Source: Pilosibacter fragilis (lineage in GTDB: Bacteria > Bacillota > Clostridia > Lachnospirales > Lachnospiraceae). From it: a stretch of DNA of 64,000 nt. Shown one piece after another: positions 16,942 to 26,246 of this stretch (its first letter is position 1; each line of letters starts with the position of its first letter). The stretch spans positions 186,001 to 250,000 of the forward strand of contig NZ_JAVYJB010000005.1 of assembly GCF_032490495.1 (NCBI RefSeq). The letters run 5' to 3'. Both the position numbers and the translations under genes were made by a program. The notes under the pieces are model-generated. The model was not told the DNA's origin, did not search any database, and was given only the letters and a program-made list of their open reading frames with translations.

Positions 16942-18795
16942 ATGAAATTTTTGCTGGCGGCGATCAACGCCAAATATATCCACTCGAATCCGGGTGTCTA
17001 CAGTCTGCGCGCCTTTGCTAGGACGAAGATCCCGTGGGCGGATATCGAGATCGGAGAATACACCATCAATCACCAGATGGACTTAATTTTACAGGATATC
17101 TACAGGAGAAAGCCGGATTTTATCGGCTTTTCCTGTTATATATGGAATATTTCCTACATCATGGAGATCGTCCGTGACGTGAAGAAAGTATTGCCGGAGG
17201 TGGAGATCTGGCTCGGCGGACCGGAAGTGTCCTATGACGCGAAAAAAGTGCTGACCAGGGAGCCGGATGTCTGCGGCGTGATGCGCGGGGAAGGCGAGCT
17301 GACGTTTACGGAGCTTGTGCGGGCGTATCTGAAAAGGGAAGAACTGTGTGCAGCAAGCTTAGACTTAGATCACATTCCGGGAATTACCTACCGCGCTGAG
17401 AGCGGCGAGGTCGTGGAACGTGGTCCCCAGCGCCTTCTGAGCCTGGATGAGATCCCGTTCTACTATGACGATATGGCTGGATTCGAGAACAGGATCGTCT
17501 ACTACGAGAGCAGCCGCGGCTGCCCGTTCTCCTGCAGCTACTGCCTGTCTTCCATTGATAAAACCGTGCGTTTCCGGAGTCTGGACCTGGTACTCCCGGA
17601 ACTGCAGTTTTTCCTGGACCACAAGGTTCCACAGGTCAAGTTTGTGGACAGAACCTTCAACTGTAAGCGGGATCACACGTTAGGAATCTGGCGTTATCTC
17701 GTGGAACATGACAATGGGATCACAAACTTCCATTTCGAGGTCTCCGCGGATATCTTCGATGAGGAGGAACTGGAACTTATCGGAAAGATGCGCCCGGGGC
17801 TGATTCAGCTTGAGATCGGTGTCCAGTCCACAAACCCGGATACGATCAAGGAAATCCACAGACACATGGACCTTGTGAAACTAAAACAGGCGGTGGACCG
17901 GGTCTACGATTACCGGAACACCCATCAGCACCTGGATCTGATCGCGGGACTTCCCTATGAGAATTATGAGTCTTTCATGCGCTCCTTCGACGATGTCTAC
18001 CGGATGCGTCCGGACCAGCTTCAGATGGGATTCTTAAAAGTATTGAAGGGCTCTTACATGGAAGAGCAGGTCGCGGCATATGATCTGAAATACCGGGGAA
18101 TTCCGCCATACGAAGTCCTTTCCACGAAGTGGCTGCCCTACAGCGATGTGATCCGGCTGAAGGGCGTGGAGGACATGGTGGAGGTCTACTACAACAGCGG
18201 ACAGTTCCCGGCAACCATGAAACTGCTGGAAAAGAAATTTGCGCGGCCGTCGGAAATTTTTACGAGTCTGGCGGAATATTATGAGAAGAACGGACTGACA
18301 GGGATCAGTCACAGCAGGCTGGCAAGGTATGAGATCCTTTATAGATTTTTAGAGGAAAAAGAGGTTAAAGTGGAACAGAGCACGCCTGCGGCAGAAGAAC
18401 CGGCAGGAATGGAGCAGAAAACCGGCGTGATAGCTGCAGAAACAGCAGTAAAACTGACACTAGCTGACTTCCGCGACAGCCTGATGTACGACCTCTATGT
18501 CCGCGAAAATATCAAGAGCCGCCCGTCCTTTGCCAGTGACCAGTCCCCATACAAGAAAGAAGTGCGGGAATTCTTCATGGCGGAGGAAGAGAGTCCTCAG
18601 TGGCTTACGGGCTATGCGGGATTTGATTCGAAGCAGATGGCGAAAATGGCTCATCTGGAACATATGGAAGATGGAACGTTTGTATTGTTTGATTATAAAA
18701 ATCGGGATCCGTTGTCAGGAAACGCCAGAGCAGTCCGCTTCCGGTATGACCGGAAGGGAAGCCGGATGGTGCCAGCAAAACGAGCACGGATATGA
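16942..18795 (+). CDS. B12-binding domain radical SAM protein (DUF4080 type)
   Basis: A 617-residue protein with an N-terminal cobalamin-binding-like Rossmann domain (about residues 1-140, LGGPEVSYDAKKVL) and a radical SAM core (about 170-400) bearing the CxxxCxxC cluster motif in SSRGCPFSCSYC. A C-terminal region of about 200 residues (DFRDSLMYDLYVRENIKSR and onward) matches the DUF4080 tail common in clostridia. The chemistry is presumably a radical methylation or methylthiolation-like reaction, but the substrate is unknown. CGGAGG precedes the ATG. Confidence 0.88.
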   Translation: MKFLLAAINAKYIHSNPGVYSLRAFARTKIPWADIEIGEYTINHQMDLILQDIYRRKPDFIGFSCYIWNISYIMEIVRDVKKVLPEVEIWLGGPEVSYDAKKVLTREPDVCGVMRGEGELTFTELVRAYLKREELCAASLDLDHIPGITYRAESGEVVERGPQRLLSLDEIPFYYDDMAGFENRIVYYESSRGCPFSCSYCLSSIDKTVRFRSLDLVLPELQFFLDHKVPQVKFVDRTFNCKRDHTLGIWRYLVEHDNGITNFHFEVSADIFDEEELELIGKMRPGLIQLEIGVQSTNPDTIKEIHRHMDLVKLKQAVDRVYDYRNTHQHLDLIAGLPYENYESFMRSFDDVYRMRPDQLQMGFLKVLKGSYMEEQVAAYDLKYRGIPPYEVLSTKWLPYSDVIRLKGVEDMVEVYYNSGQFPATMKLLEKKFARPSEIFTSLAEYYEKNGLTGISHSRLARYEILYRFLEEKEVKVEQSTPAAEEPAGMEQKTGVIAAETAVKLTLADFRDSLMYDLYVRENIKSRPSFASDQSPYKKEVREFFMAEEESPQWLTGYAGFDSKQMAKMAHLEHMEDGTFVLFDYKNRDPLSGNARAVRFRYDRKGSRMVPAKRARI

Positions 18796-18849
18796 AGAAA
18801 ATTGTGCAGATATGTGATGATGCAGTGAAAGTAAAGATGGAGAACAGAC

Positions 18850-19593
18850 ATGGCAGATGAAATGATAAATTCTTATGTCGCCCTGGATCTTGAGACGACG
18901 GGCATCGGTGCCCGTCACGAAAAGATCACGGAGATCGGCATGGTGAAGGTGATCGACGGTGAGACGACGGACACTTACCACACTATGGTAAATCCGCACC
19001 GGGAGATCCCGAAGCGGATCGTGGAGCTGACGGGGATCACTGATGATATGGTGAAGGATGCACCGGGAATCGAGGAGATCCTGGATGAGGTCCTGGCCTT
19101 CACCGAAGACCTCCCGCTTCTCGGCCACCAGATCATTTTTGACTACGGCTTCCTCGTACAGGCCGCAGTGAACCAGAAACGGAAATTCGAGAAATACGGG
19201 GTCGATACACTGAAACTCTGCCGGTATCTGATGCCGGGGGAGGAAAAGAAGAATCTGAGTGCCGCGTGCGCGTACTTTGAGGTTACCCAGGATACGGCAC
19301 ACCGGGCACTTTCCGATGCCTATGCCGCCCACAATCTATACCAGGAACTGAAAAAAAGGTTTGGCAAAGAACGTCCGGAACTCTTCACTGCCAAAATGCT
19401 CCAATATAAGGCAAAAAAGGAACGGACGGCGTCGAAAAGGCAAAAAGAACACTTGCAGGATTTACTAAAATATCATAGAATAGACATAACTGTCGAGATC
19501 GATCACATGTCCGGAAATGAGATATCCCGGATGATCGACAAGATTATTTTCCAGTATGGAAGAATCCCGGAAAATGCGAAAAAACAGGGATAG
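18850..19593 (+). CDS. DEDDh 3'-5' exonuclease (DNA polymerase III epsilon-like)
   Basis: A 247-residue protein whose first 175 residues form an epsilon-type exonuclease: ALDLETTGI (Exo I, DxE), GHQIIFDYGFL (Exo II, Asp), and TAHRALSDA (Exo III, HxxxxD). The C-terminal tail is helical and unrecognised. It resembles the free-standing PolC-like exonuclease proteins of Lachnospiraceae and probably works in proofreading or repair in the cytoplasm. It follows the radical SAM gene after 54 bases on the same strand. Confidence 0.9.
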   Translation: MADEMINSYVALDLETTGIGARHEKITEIGMVKVIDGETTDTYHTMVNPHREIPKRIVELTGITDDMVKDAPGIEEILDEVLAFTEDLPLLGHQIIFDYGFLVQAAVNQKRKFEKYGVDTLKLCRYLMPGEEKKNLSAACAYFEVTQDTAHRALSDAYAAHNLYQELKKRFGKERPELFTAKMLQYKAKKERTASKRQKEHLQDLLKYHRIDITVEIDHMSGNEISRMIDKIIFQYGRIPENAKKQG

Positions 19594-19643
19594 TTTTCCG
19601 GAACCCTGAGAAAATGAATATTAGTGAATATAGTTCGGAATGA

Positions 19644-19733
19644 GTTACAGCATATGGCAGCCAGGACTTTTTGATCTGGAATGCGGAGCATCGGTAAAAT
19701 CTGATGCAGTTTGCTCAGGGCATGGGCTGTAAC
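19644..19733. mobile_element. short MITE-like element (90 bp), diverged copy D
   Basis: The ends GTTACAGC and GCTGTAAC form an 8-bp terminal inverted repeat. The flanks CGGAATGA and CGGAATGG share CGGAATG, a 7-bp direct repeat consistent with target-site duplication. The right half aligns by eye with the right half of the 133-bp elements at 36452 and 51313 (shared GGAATGCG-AGCATCGG and TTTGC blocks). It has no coding capacity. Confidence 0.65.
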
Positions 19734-19763
19734 CGGAATGGAAAGCAAGAAGAGGTGAATGTT

Positions 19764-19880
19764 GTGTTTAACATGAATAATAAAAAGACAAGAAAGATTT
19801 TCTCTACCATCGTAATCGTATTAGTTGTACTCGCAATGGTAGTGCCGATGGTCCTCGGCTCCCTTCTTTCTATTTTTTAA
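19764..19880 (+). CDS. 38-residue single-span membrane protein
   Basis: GTG 19764 follows AGAGGTG at a good distance and opens a 38-residue frame ending in TAA 19880. A short basic N-terminus (NNKKTRK) is followed by one hydrophobic helix (IFSTIVIVLVVLAMVVPMVL), which predicts an N-in single-pass membrane protein. It resembles the tiny DUF4044-type membrane proteins of Firmicutes in layout, though I am not certain of the family. It is 63 bases upstream of the VanW gene. Confidence 0.65.
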   Translation: MFNMNNKKTRKIFSTIVIVLVVLAMVVPMVLGSLLSIF

Positions 19881-19943
19881 TCGTGACGGGCTGAAGCCCC
19901 AAAATCTATCAGGCATCAGGAAGATATCAGTGAGGAGAAAAGA

Positions 19944-21470
19944 ATGAAGAAAAATGTGTGGATCGCAGGCATGACGGCGATTTTAAGCGCCGGACTTGTT
20001 TGGCTTGCCCCGGTTTTCACACTGGCAGATGAACGGATCCCGGACGGGGTCTCTGTTGGAGCCGTCAGTCTTTCCGGACTTACGGAAGAGGAAGCCGAAA
20101 AGCAGATTGAGAGTTATGTAAATGAAAAATTAAATCAGGATATCACGCTTGTGGTAAACGGCGCGGAGGCGAAGTCCGACGCGCAGACCCTTGGCGTCGC
20201 CTGGGATAACCAGGATGAGGTAGCTGAGGCCATTCAGGGGACGGAGCTCAAGGGAAACCTTGTAAAGCGGTATATGAAAAAGAAAGACCTGGAGGTAAAT
20301 CCGGTGAAGATCGAGCTGGATCTCTCCGTGGACCAGGATAAGGTATCTTCCTTTGTATCCGAGAAATGCGGTTCCGCGGTGGCGGGTGCCGTTGACGCGA
20401 CGATCACAAGAAAAGACGGAAAATTTGAGATCACTCCTTCAAAAGAAGGTCTGGCTGTCGATATGGATGCGACAAAAGCGGCTCTCAACGAGGCGTTAAA
20501 CAGCGAAAATACGGATGCGATCCGGGTGGAGGCGTCTGTGACCGTTAAAAAGCCGAAGGTGACAGAGGAAGATCTCGCGACGATCAAGGATGTTCTCGGA
20601 ACATTCTCCACCAGCTTTGCGACAAGCGGTGCGTCCCGTTCCACAAACCTTGCGGTGGGTGCAGGAAAGATCAACGGACATGTGCTGATGCCGGGCGAAG
20701 TGCTCTCCGGATATGAGTGCATGCATCCGTTTACACTGGAAAATGGATACAAGACGGCAACTGCTTACGAAAATGGCAAGTCCGTTGACAGCATTGGAGG
20801 CGGTGTCTGCCAGATCTCAACGACACTCTACAACGCGTCCTTATATGCGGAGCTTGAGATCGTCCAGAGACAGAACCACTCCATGTCCGTCAGCTATGTA
20901 AAGCCGTCCATGGACGCGGCGATCGCCGGAACTTATAAAGACCTTAAGGTAAAGAACCCATATGATACTCCGATCTACGTCGAGGGCTATACCAAGGGAA
21001 AGACCCTGACCTTTACGATCTACGGAAAAGAGACGAGACCGTCGAACAGGACTCTGGCATTTGAGTCTGAGACGCTTTCCACGACACCGTCCCCTACCCA
21101 GGAGATCCAGGACCCGAGTCTCCCGGCAGGCCAGCGCGTGAAGGTGGAATCCGGACATACGGGATTAAAATCGAAATTATATAAGTGCGTCTATGTAGAT
21201 GGACAGTTACAGGAACGCACTTTATTGAATTCTGACACATACAACGCGTCAAAGACTGTTTACCGCGTAGGTACAGGAGTCGCGGCTCCGGCAGAGACAA
21301 CACCTGTGGCCCCGGCAGCACCTGCGGAAACGGAAGCTGCGGCCCCGGCAGAGACAGCAGCGCCGGAGACACAGGCGCCTGAAACCGCGGCCCCGGAGAC
21401 AGCCGGACCGCAGCCGGGCGAGAACTACGGCCCGGGAATGAGTGCCCAGGCGGGAGAGAACGCGGCTTAG
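19944..21470 (+). CDS. VanW family protein with peptidoglycan-binding-like and G5-like domains
   Basis: A 508-residue exported protein with a signal peptide (residues 1-28). It has a PG_binding_4-type domain (about 35-215), a VanW domain (about 220-370, with GGGVCQISTTLYNA and QNHSMSVSYV), and a G5-like beta domain (about 375-440, RVKVESGHTG). The tail of about 60 residues is PAET/PET-rich low complexity. VanW proteins are common in Firmicute cell walls, but their biochemistry is not established. GTGAGGAG precedes the ATG. The tail resembles a flexible wall-spanning linker and lacks an LPxTG motif. Confidence 0.9.
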   Translation: MKKNVWIAGMTAILSAGLVWLAPVFTLADERIPDGVSVGAVSLSGLTEEEAEKQIESYVNEKLNQDITLVVNGAEAKSDAQTLGVAWDNQDEVAEAIQGTELKGNLVKRYMKKKDLEVNPVKIELDLSVDQDKVSSFVSEKCGSAVAGAVDATITRKDGKFEITPSKEGLAVDMDATKAALNEALNSENTDAIRVEASVTVKKPKVTEEDLATIKDVLGTFSTSFATSGASRSTNLAVGAGKINGHVLMPGEVLSGYECMHPFTLENGYKTATAYENGKSVDSIGGGVCQISTTLYNASLYAELEIVQRQNHSMSVSYVKPSMDAAIAGTYKDLKVKNPYDTPIYVEGYTKGKTLTFTIYGKETRPSNRTLAFESETLSTTPSPTQEIQDPSLPAGQRVKVESGHTGLKSKLYKCVYVDGQLQERTLLNSDTYNASKTVYRVGTGVAAPAETTPVAPAAPAETEAAAPAETAAPETQAPETAAPETAGPQPGENYGPGMSAQAGENAA

Positions 21471-21495
21471 GCCGCATAGAAAAGAGACCGGAATC

Positions 21496-22086
21496 ATGAG
21501 AAAAATTGAGCGCGAACCCAACGGAGCTGGGATCTTTAAGCCGGGACAGGATCTGGTAGTTGCAGGAACTGTCGGAAAAAACGGTGTGAAGGCGGCTCTG
21601 TCGGCAAAAGAAAAAGAGATATCAGCCCGATTCCCGGAGTGGTTTGTCAAACGGATCCGGGAGCAGGCAGATAAAAAATCAGAGCTGACTCCGGAGATGC
21701 TGAACGCCTGCGGTGCAGGAGAATGGGAAGAGATTTCGGAGGGCGGCATACTGGCCGCCCTTTGGGCCATATCGGGAGCTTACGAGCAGGGGATTTCCTT
21801 TGAACTGAGGAAGATCCCGGTGGCTCAGGAGACGATTGAGATCTGTGAACTCTTTGACCTGAATCCGTACAGACTTTCATCGGGGGAATGTCTCCTGATG
21901 GCAGTGGAAAACGGCGGGGATGCCGTGAAGCTCCTGAGTGAAGCCGGAATCCCGTCTGCAGTGATCGGTAAAGTCGAAAAAGGGATCGCCAGAAAAATGG
22001 TCGGGATCGGAACGACCGGATTTCTGGAACGACCGGCACCAGATGAGATCCGGAAGCTTACGGATGCAGCTTCTGGAAAAGAATGA
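21496..22086 (+). CDS. AIR synthase-related C-terminal domain protein (HypE-like)
   Basis: A 196-residue protein that seems to be only the C-terminal half of the PurM/HypE/SelD fold. IPVAQETIEICELFDLNPYRLSSGECLLMAV followed by DAVKLLSEAGIPSAVIGKV is the typical AIRS_C block of HypE. The N-terminal ATP-binding AIRS domain is missing, replaced by a short helical segment. HypE itself dehydrates the carbamoyl thiol of NiFe-hydrogenase maturation, but without the ATP domain that activity is not expected. It lies between vanW and the Lrp gene on the same strand. Confidence 0.65.
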   Translation: MRKIEREPNGAGIFKPGQDLVVAGTVGKNGVKAALSAKEKEISARFPEWFVKRIREQADKKSELTPEMLNACGAGEWEEISEGGILAALWAISGAYEQGISFELRKIPVAQETIEICELFDLNPYRLSSGECLLMAVENGGDAVKLLSEAGIPSAVIGKVEKGIARKMVGIGTTGFLERPAPDEIRKLTDAASGKE

Positions 22087-22110
22087 TAGATGCAATGAGG
22101 AGGAACAATT

Positions 22111-22593
22111 ATGCGTGAAAAAATTTTGGCGATCATTGAAAAGAACAGCCGAATTGATTTAAAGGATCTGGCCGCCCTTCTGGGTGAGAGTGAAGCAGCC
22201 GTCGCGAATGAGATCGCGGAGATGGAAAAGGAGAACATTATCTGCGGTTATCACACGATGATCAACTGGGATAACACAGGTGATGAGAAAGTGATCGCTC
22301 TGATCGAGGTGAAGGTAACCCCGCAGAGAGGAATGGGCTTTGATAAGATCGCGGAGCGCATCTACCAGTACAGTGAGGTGACTTCTGTATATCTGATGTC
22401 CGGCGCCTTTGATTTTACCGTGATCATTGAGGGCAAAACGATGAGAGAGGTCGCGCAGTTCGTATCGGAGAAGCTGTCACCGATGGATTCGGTCCTCAGC
22501 ACAGCGACACACTTTGTCCTCAAGAAGTATAAAGATCATGGAACAGTTATGTGCGGTAAGGCAGAAGATGAAAGGATGATGATTACACCGTGA
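22111..22593 (+). CDS. Lrp/AsnC family transcriptional regulator
   Basis: A 160-residue regulator with an N-terminal winged helix (residues 1-50, RIDLKDLAALLGESEAAVANEI) and a C-terminal RAM/AsnC ligand domain (about 60-140, VIALIEVKVTPQRGMGFDKIA). Such proteins form dimers or octamers that respond to amino acids. Its stop overlaps the GTG start of the aminotransferase by 4 bases, so the pair is translationally coupled and the regulator probably senses a substrate or product of that enzyme. GAGGAGG precedes the start. Confidence 0.93.
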   Translation: MREKILAIIEKNSRIDLKDLAALLGESEAAVANEIAEMEKENIICGYHTMINWDNTGDEKVIALIEVKVTPQRGMGFDKIAERIYQYSEVTSVYLMSGAFDFTVIIEGKTMREVAQFVSEKLSPMDSVLSTATHFVLKKYKDHGTVMCGKAEDERMMITP

Positions 22594-23762
22594 GAAACCC
22601 ATTATCAGATAAAATCGTATCGATCCAGCCATCCGGAATCCGTAAATTTTTCGACATTGTGAGCGAGATGAAGGACGCGATCTCCCTTGGTGTCGGTGAG
22701 CCGGATTTTGATACTCCGTGGCACATCCGGGACGAGGGAATCTACTCTCTGGAAAAGGGACGGACTTTTTATACCTCAAATGCAGGTTTAAAGGAATTAA
22801 AGATCGAGATCTGTAATTATTTAAAGAGACGTTTTGATGTAGAGTATGATTATAATAAGGAAGTTATGGTCACGGTCGGCGGCAGTGAAGCCATCGATAT
22901 TGCTCTCCGTGCCATGTTAAATCCGGGGGATGAGGTTCTGATCCCTCAGCCGAGCTATGTTTCCTACACTCCGTGTACGGTTCTGGCTGACGGTGTGCCG
23001 GTTACGATCCAGCTCGAAGAAAAAGATAAATTCCGTCTTACAAAGGAAAAACTACTCGAGAAGATCACACCGAAAACGAAGGTTCTGATCCTTCCGTTCC
23101 CCAATAACCCAACCGGATCCATCATGGAGCCGGAGGATCTGGCGGAGATCGCGAAGATCTGTATCGAAAAAGACCTGTTTGTTATCTCCGACGAGATCTA
23201 TTCAGAGCTTACTTATAAGGGACAGCACTGTACGATCGCCGCATTCCCGGGAATGAAGGAGCGCACCGTTCTGATCAACGGCTTTTCAAAATCCTACGCG
23301 ATGACCGGATGGCGTCTTGGATATGCGTGTGCGCCGGAGCTGATCCTGAAGCAGATGTTAAAGATCCACCAGTTTGCGATCATGTGTGCACCGACGACAA
23401 GCCAGTATGCTGCGGTCGAGGCATTAAAAAACGGAGACAAAGATGTAGCTGAGATGCGGAGCGCATACGACCAGAGAAGACGTTATCTCGTGAAGGCACT
23501 CCGTGATATGGGCTTTGACTGTTATGAACCGCAGGGCGCATTCTATGTGTTCCCGAGCATCAAGAAGTTCGGAATGACCTCTGATGAGTTTGCGTTAAAG
23601 CTGCTGGAGGAGGAGAAGGTTGCCGTTGTTCCGGGTACCGCATTCGGTGACTGCGGCGAGGGATATTTAAGAATTTCCTATGCATACTCCTTAAATGATC
23701 TGAAACGTGCCCTCGAGAGAATGGAGCGGTTCGTGAAGAGACATCTGAATGATGCGAAATAA
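22590..23762 (+). CDS. class I/II aminotransferase
   Basis: A 390-residue PLP aminotransferase of fold type I. GVGEPDFDTP, YTSNAGLKELK, PNNPTGSIM, ISDEIYSELTY and the Schiff-base Lys in NGFSKSYAMTGWRLGY are typical of the aspartate/aromatic aminotransferase (Ig) subgroup. Start GTG 22590 lies within the end of the Lrp gene. The donor could be aspartate, an aromatic amino acid or N-acetyl-diaminopimelate-type substrates (PatA-like); sequence alone does not decide. A terminator follows after 50 bases. Confidence 0.92.
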   Translation: MRNPLSDKIVSIQPSGIRKFFDIVSEMKDAISLGVGEPDFDTPWHIRDEGIYSLEKGRTFYTSNAGLKELKIEICNYLKRRFDVEYDYNKEVMVTVGGSEAIDIALRAMLNPGDEVLIPQPSYVSYTPCTVLADGVPVTIQLEEKDKFRLTKEKLLEKITPKTKVLILPFPNNPTGSIMEPEDLAEIAKICIEKDLFVISDEIYSELTYKGQHCTIAAFPGMKERTVLINGFSKSYAMTGWRLGYACAPELILKQMLKIHQFAIMCAPTTSQYAAVEALKNGDKDVAEMRSAYDQRRRYLVKALRDMGFDCYEPQGAFYVFPSIKKFGMTSDEFALKLLEEEKVAVVPGTAFGDCGEGYLRISYAYSLNDLKRALERMERFVKRHLNDAK

Positions 23763-23811
23763 ATGGATGCTGTGATTGTGCGCTGAGCGGACGGTCATGT
23801 AAAATACAGTT

Positions 23812-23850
23812 CCCCGGCTTGATCATGAAGGTGGTCGGGCCGGGGTTTTA
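23812..23850 (+). terminator. intrinsic terminator after the aminotransferase
   Basis: CCCCGGC pairs with GCCGGGG and is followed by TTTT; the inner part TTGATCA/TGGTCGG can extend the stem imperfectly. Confidence 0.75.
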
Positions 23851-23954
23851 TATGTCTGCACCTTATATTTCGTGAGAAAATCCGGATTGCTGACATTAGT
23901 TCTGAGTGATCGTGGAAAGCGGAAAGCGGCAGACATGACAGGAGAAGATCAACA

Positions 23955-24449
23955 ATGAATATCGTATTATACGAGCCGGAAATGCCGGCCAATACAGGAA
24001 ATATCGGGCGCACCTGTGTGGCGACGAACACGAAGCTGCACCTGATCGAGCCGCTGGGATTTAAGCTCAGCGAGAAGCATTTAGTCCGGGCAGGGCTGGA
24101 TTACTGGGATAAGCTGGACGTAACGGTTTACAGCGATTACCAGGATTTCTTAAAGAAGAATCCGGGGGCGAAGATATACATGGCGACCACAAAGGGTGAG
24201 CATGTATACACGGATATTCCCTATGACCCGGATGCCTACATCATGTTCGGACCGGAGAGCCGTGGAATCCCGGAGGAGATCCTGGTGGAAAACCGCGAAA
24301 ACTGCATCAGGATCCCGATGTGGGGAGATATCCGGTCGCTGAATCTCTCGAATTCTGTTGCAATCGTGCTGTATGAGGCGTTACGGCAGAACGGATTTGA
24401 GCAGATGACGATGGAAGGACATCTGCATCATTTACACTGGAAAGAATAA
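23955..24449 (+). CDS. trmL: tRNA (cytidine/uridine-34 2'-O)-methyltransferase
   Basis: A 164-residue SPOUT-fold methyltransferase. EPEMPANTGNIGRTCVATN (motif 1), MFGPESRGIPEEIL (motif 2) and RSLNLSNSVAIVLYEALRQ (motif 3, knot) match TrmL/CspR, which 2'-O-methylates the wobble base of tRNA-Leu isoacceptors using SAM. The size is as usual for the family. GGAGAAGATCAACA precedes the ATG. It is probably transcribed alone. Confidence 0.93.
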   Translation: MNIVLYEPEMPANTGNIGRTCVATNTKLHLIEPLGFKLSEKHLVRAGLDYWDKLDVTVYSDYQDFLKKNPGAKIYMATTKGEHVYTDIPYDPDAYIMFGPESRGIPEEILVENRENCIRIPMWGDIRSLNLSNSVAIVLYEALRQNGFEQMTMEGHLHHLHWKE

Positions 24450-24586
24450 TTGAAAAATTAAAAAATGATAGAGCGCTTATTGGATACAAGATACGAAGCA
24501 GCTCCGCTGTGGATTTCCGGCATGTTTTGGAGACAGCTGGGGAAGAGATAAGCGTTTTATAAAAAGGGGAAAGCGAGAATACAATT

Positions 24587-26125
24587 ATGATGAATGAAAA
24601 ATGGGAAGAACAGTTCCGTGAACAGATCCATGAATTTGTTGGAACGATCGAGAAGTTCGATAAGGGAGAGATCGACCGTAAGGCATACAAGGGAATCTCC
24701 GGTGGATTCGGAAGCTATGCACAGCATGATCCGTCAAAGCACATGCTGCGTCTCAGAATGGCAGGCGGGAACCTGACGGAAAAACGTCTGGAATTCCTCG
24801 CCGAGGCAGTGAGAGATTACGGTGTGGAGCTTATGAAGCTTACCACCTGTGAGACCGTGCAGCTCCACAACCTGAAAGCAGAGCAGGTTCCGGTCCTCAT
24901 GGAGAAAGCCATCGCGAGTGAGATTTACAGCAGAGGCGGCGGTGGAGACAATCCGAGAAATATCATGATGAGTCCTCTCTCCGGCGTGCAGAAAGGTGAG
25001 GCATTCGATGTAAAACCGTATGCGGAGGCAGCGGCAGAGTACCTGCTCTCTATTGCTGGCGAGATCCACATGCCGAGAAAGTTAAAAGTAGCCTTCAGCA
25101 ACGGTGCGGATGATTCCGTACACAGCGCCTTCCGCGATATGGGATTTATGGCAAACCCGGATGGAACCTTTACACTTCGCATCGCGGGCGGACTCGGCGG
25201 CGGCTATAAGATGGGAATCCTTGTGGATGAACATGTCGCGGCGACGGAGATCCTTTACTACATCCGTGCCATGATCGAGACATTCTGCCAGCATGGAAAT
25301 TATGAAAACCGCGCGAAGGCCCGTACCCGCTTTATGCAGGAGACTCTGGGCACTGATGGTTTAAAGGAAGCGTTCCTTGAGAATGTGGCAAAGGTAAAAG
25401 AAAAAGGCGGTCTTGACCTTCATGTGGAAGCAAAGCCGGTAACAAAGAAAGGCAGCGGCGAGATTTCCGGAAAGCGTGTAGTCGCACAGAAACAGCCGGG
25501 ACTCTATGCGGTGGCATACCACCCGATTGGTGGATGTCTTCCGGCAGGAAAACCTGCGGAGCTTCTTACTCTTGTAAGAGAGATCCCGGACGCAGAGTGC
25601 CGGATCGCTCCGTATGAGACGATCTACATCATCAACCTCACTGCTGACGAGGCGAAGAAAGTCCTTGAAGCGACAAACGACGGCGCTCAGAGCACTTTTG
25701 AGAACAGTGTAGCCTGTATCGGTGCTGCAATCTGCCAGCAGGGTGTAAGAGACAGTCAGGCGGCGCTCAGAGCGGCTGTGGAGGCAGTCCGTGAGGCCGG
25801 GATCCCGGACGGAGCGCTTCCGAGGATCTGTATTTCCGGATGCCCGTCCAGCTGTTCCGGACACCAGGCGGCAGCCATCGGTTTCCAGGGAGCGGCAAAG
25901 TCTGTTGACGGAAAGCCGGAGTCCGCGTTTAAGATGTTTGTAGGCGGAAGCGATAAGCTGGGTGCCGCAAAGTTCGGCGAGGCCGGAGCTGTGATCTTAG
26001 AGCGCGATCTGCCGAAATTCTTCGTGGACCTTGGAAAAGCCGTTGCCAGCCGGAACATGAACTGGGAGACATGGATCGTGGGGCATGAGGATGAATTTAA
26101 GGCGATTGTGGAAAAGTACGCTTAA
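24587..26125 (+). CDS. nitrite/sulfite reductase-like siroheme protein
   Basis: A 512-residue protein with the duplicated ferredoxin-like/siroheme layout of the NirA/CysI family. The [4Fe-4S]-siroheme cysteines are seen as C-x5-C in ACIGAAICQ and C-x3-C in CISGCPSSC. GGFGSYAQHDPSKHMLRLRM near the N-terminus is the expected parachute-type segment. The enzyme would reduce sulfite or nitrite by six electrons in the cytoplasm. No flavoprotein partner or siroheme synthesis gene is in the window, so the electron donor and substrate are open. An MITE-like element follows it. Confidence 0.85.
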   Translation: MMNEKWEEQFREQIHEFVGTIEKFDKGEIDRKAYKGISGGFGSYAQHDPSKHMLRLRMAGGNLTEKRLEFLAEAVRDYGVELMKLTTCETVQLHNLKAEQVPVLMEKAIASEIYSRGGGGDNPRNIMMSPLSGVQKGEAFDVKPYAEAAAEYLLSIAGEIHMPRKLKVAFSNGADDSVHSAFRDMGFMANPDGTFTLRIAGGLGGGYKMGILVDEHVAATEILYYIRAMIETFCQHGNYENRAKARTRFMQETLGTDGLKEAFLENVAKVKEKGGLDLHVEAKPVTKKGSGEISGKRVVAQKQPGLYAVAYHPIGGCLPAGKPAELLTLVREIPDAECRIAPYETIYIINLTADEAKKVLEATNDGAQSTFENSVACIGAAICQQGVRDSQAALRAAVEAVREAGIPDGALPRICISGCPSSCSGHQAAAIGFQGAAKSVDGKPESAFKMFVGGSDKLGAAKFGEAGAVILERDLPKFFVDLGKAVASRNMNWETWIVGHEDEFKAIVEKYA

Positions 26126-26246
26126 GAGGAAATCATACGTGGAAAAGTGGGAAAATCCGAGAATGAAAGTAAGCAGCAGAGGCAGCGAAAGCTTTCGTTC
26201 AGAGCCCGAATTCATATAAGTAAAAGAGGGCTTTTTAAGAAAGTAC

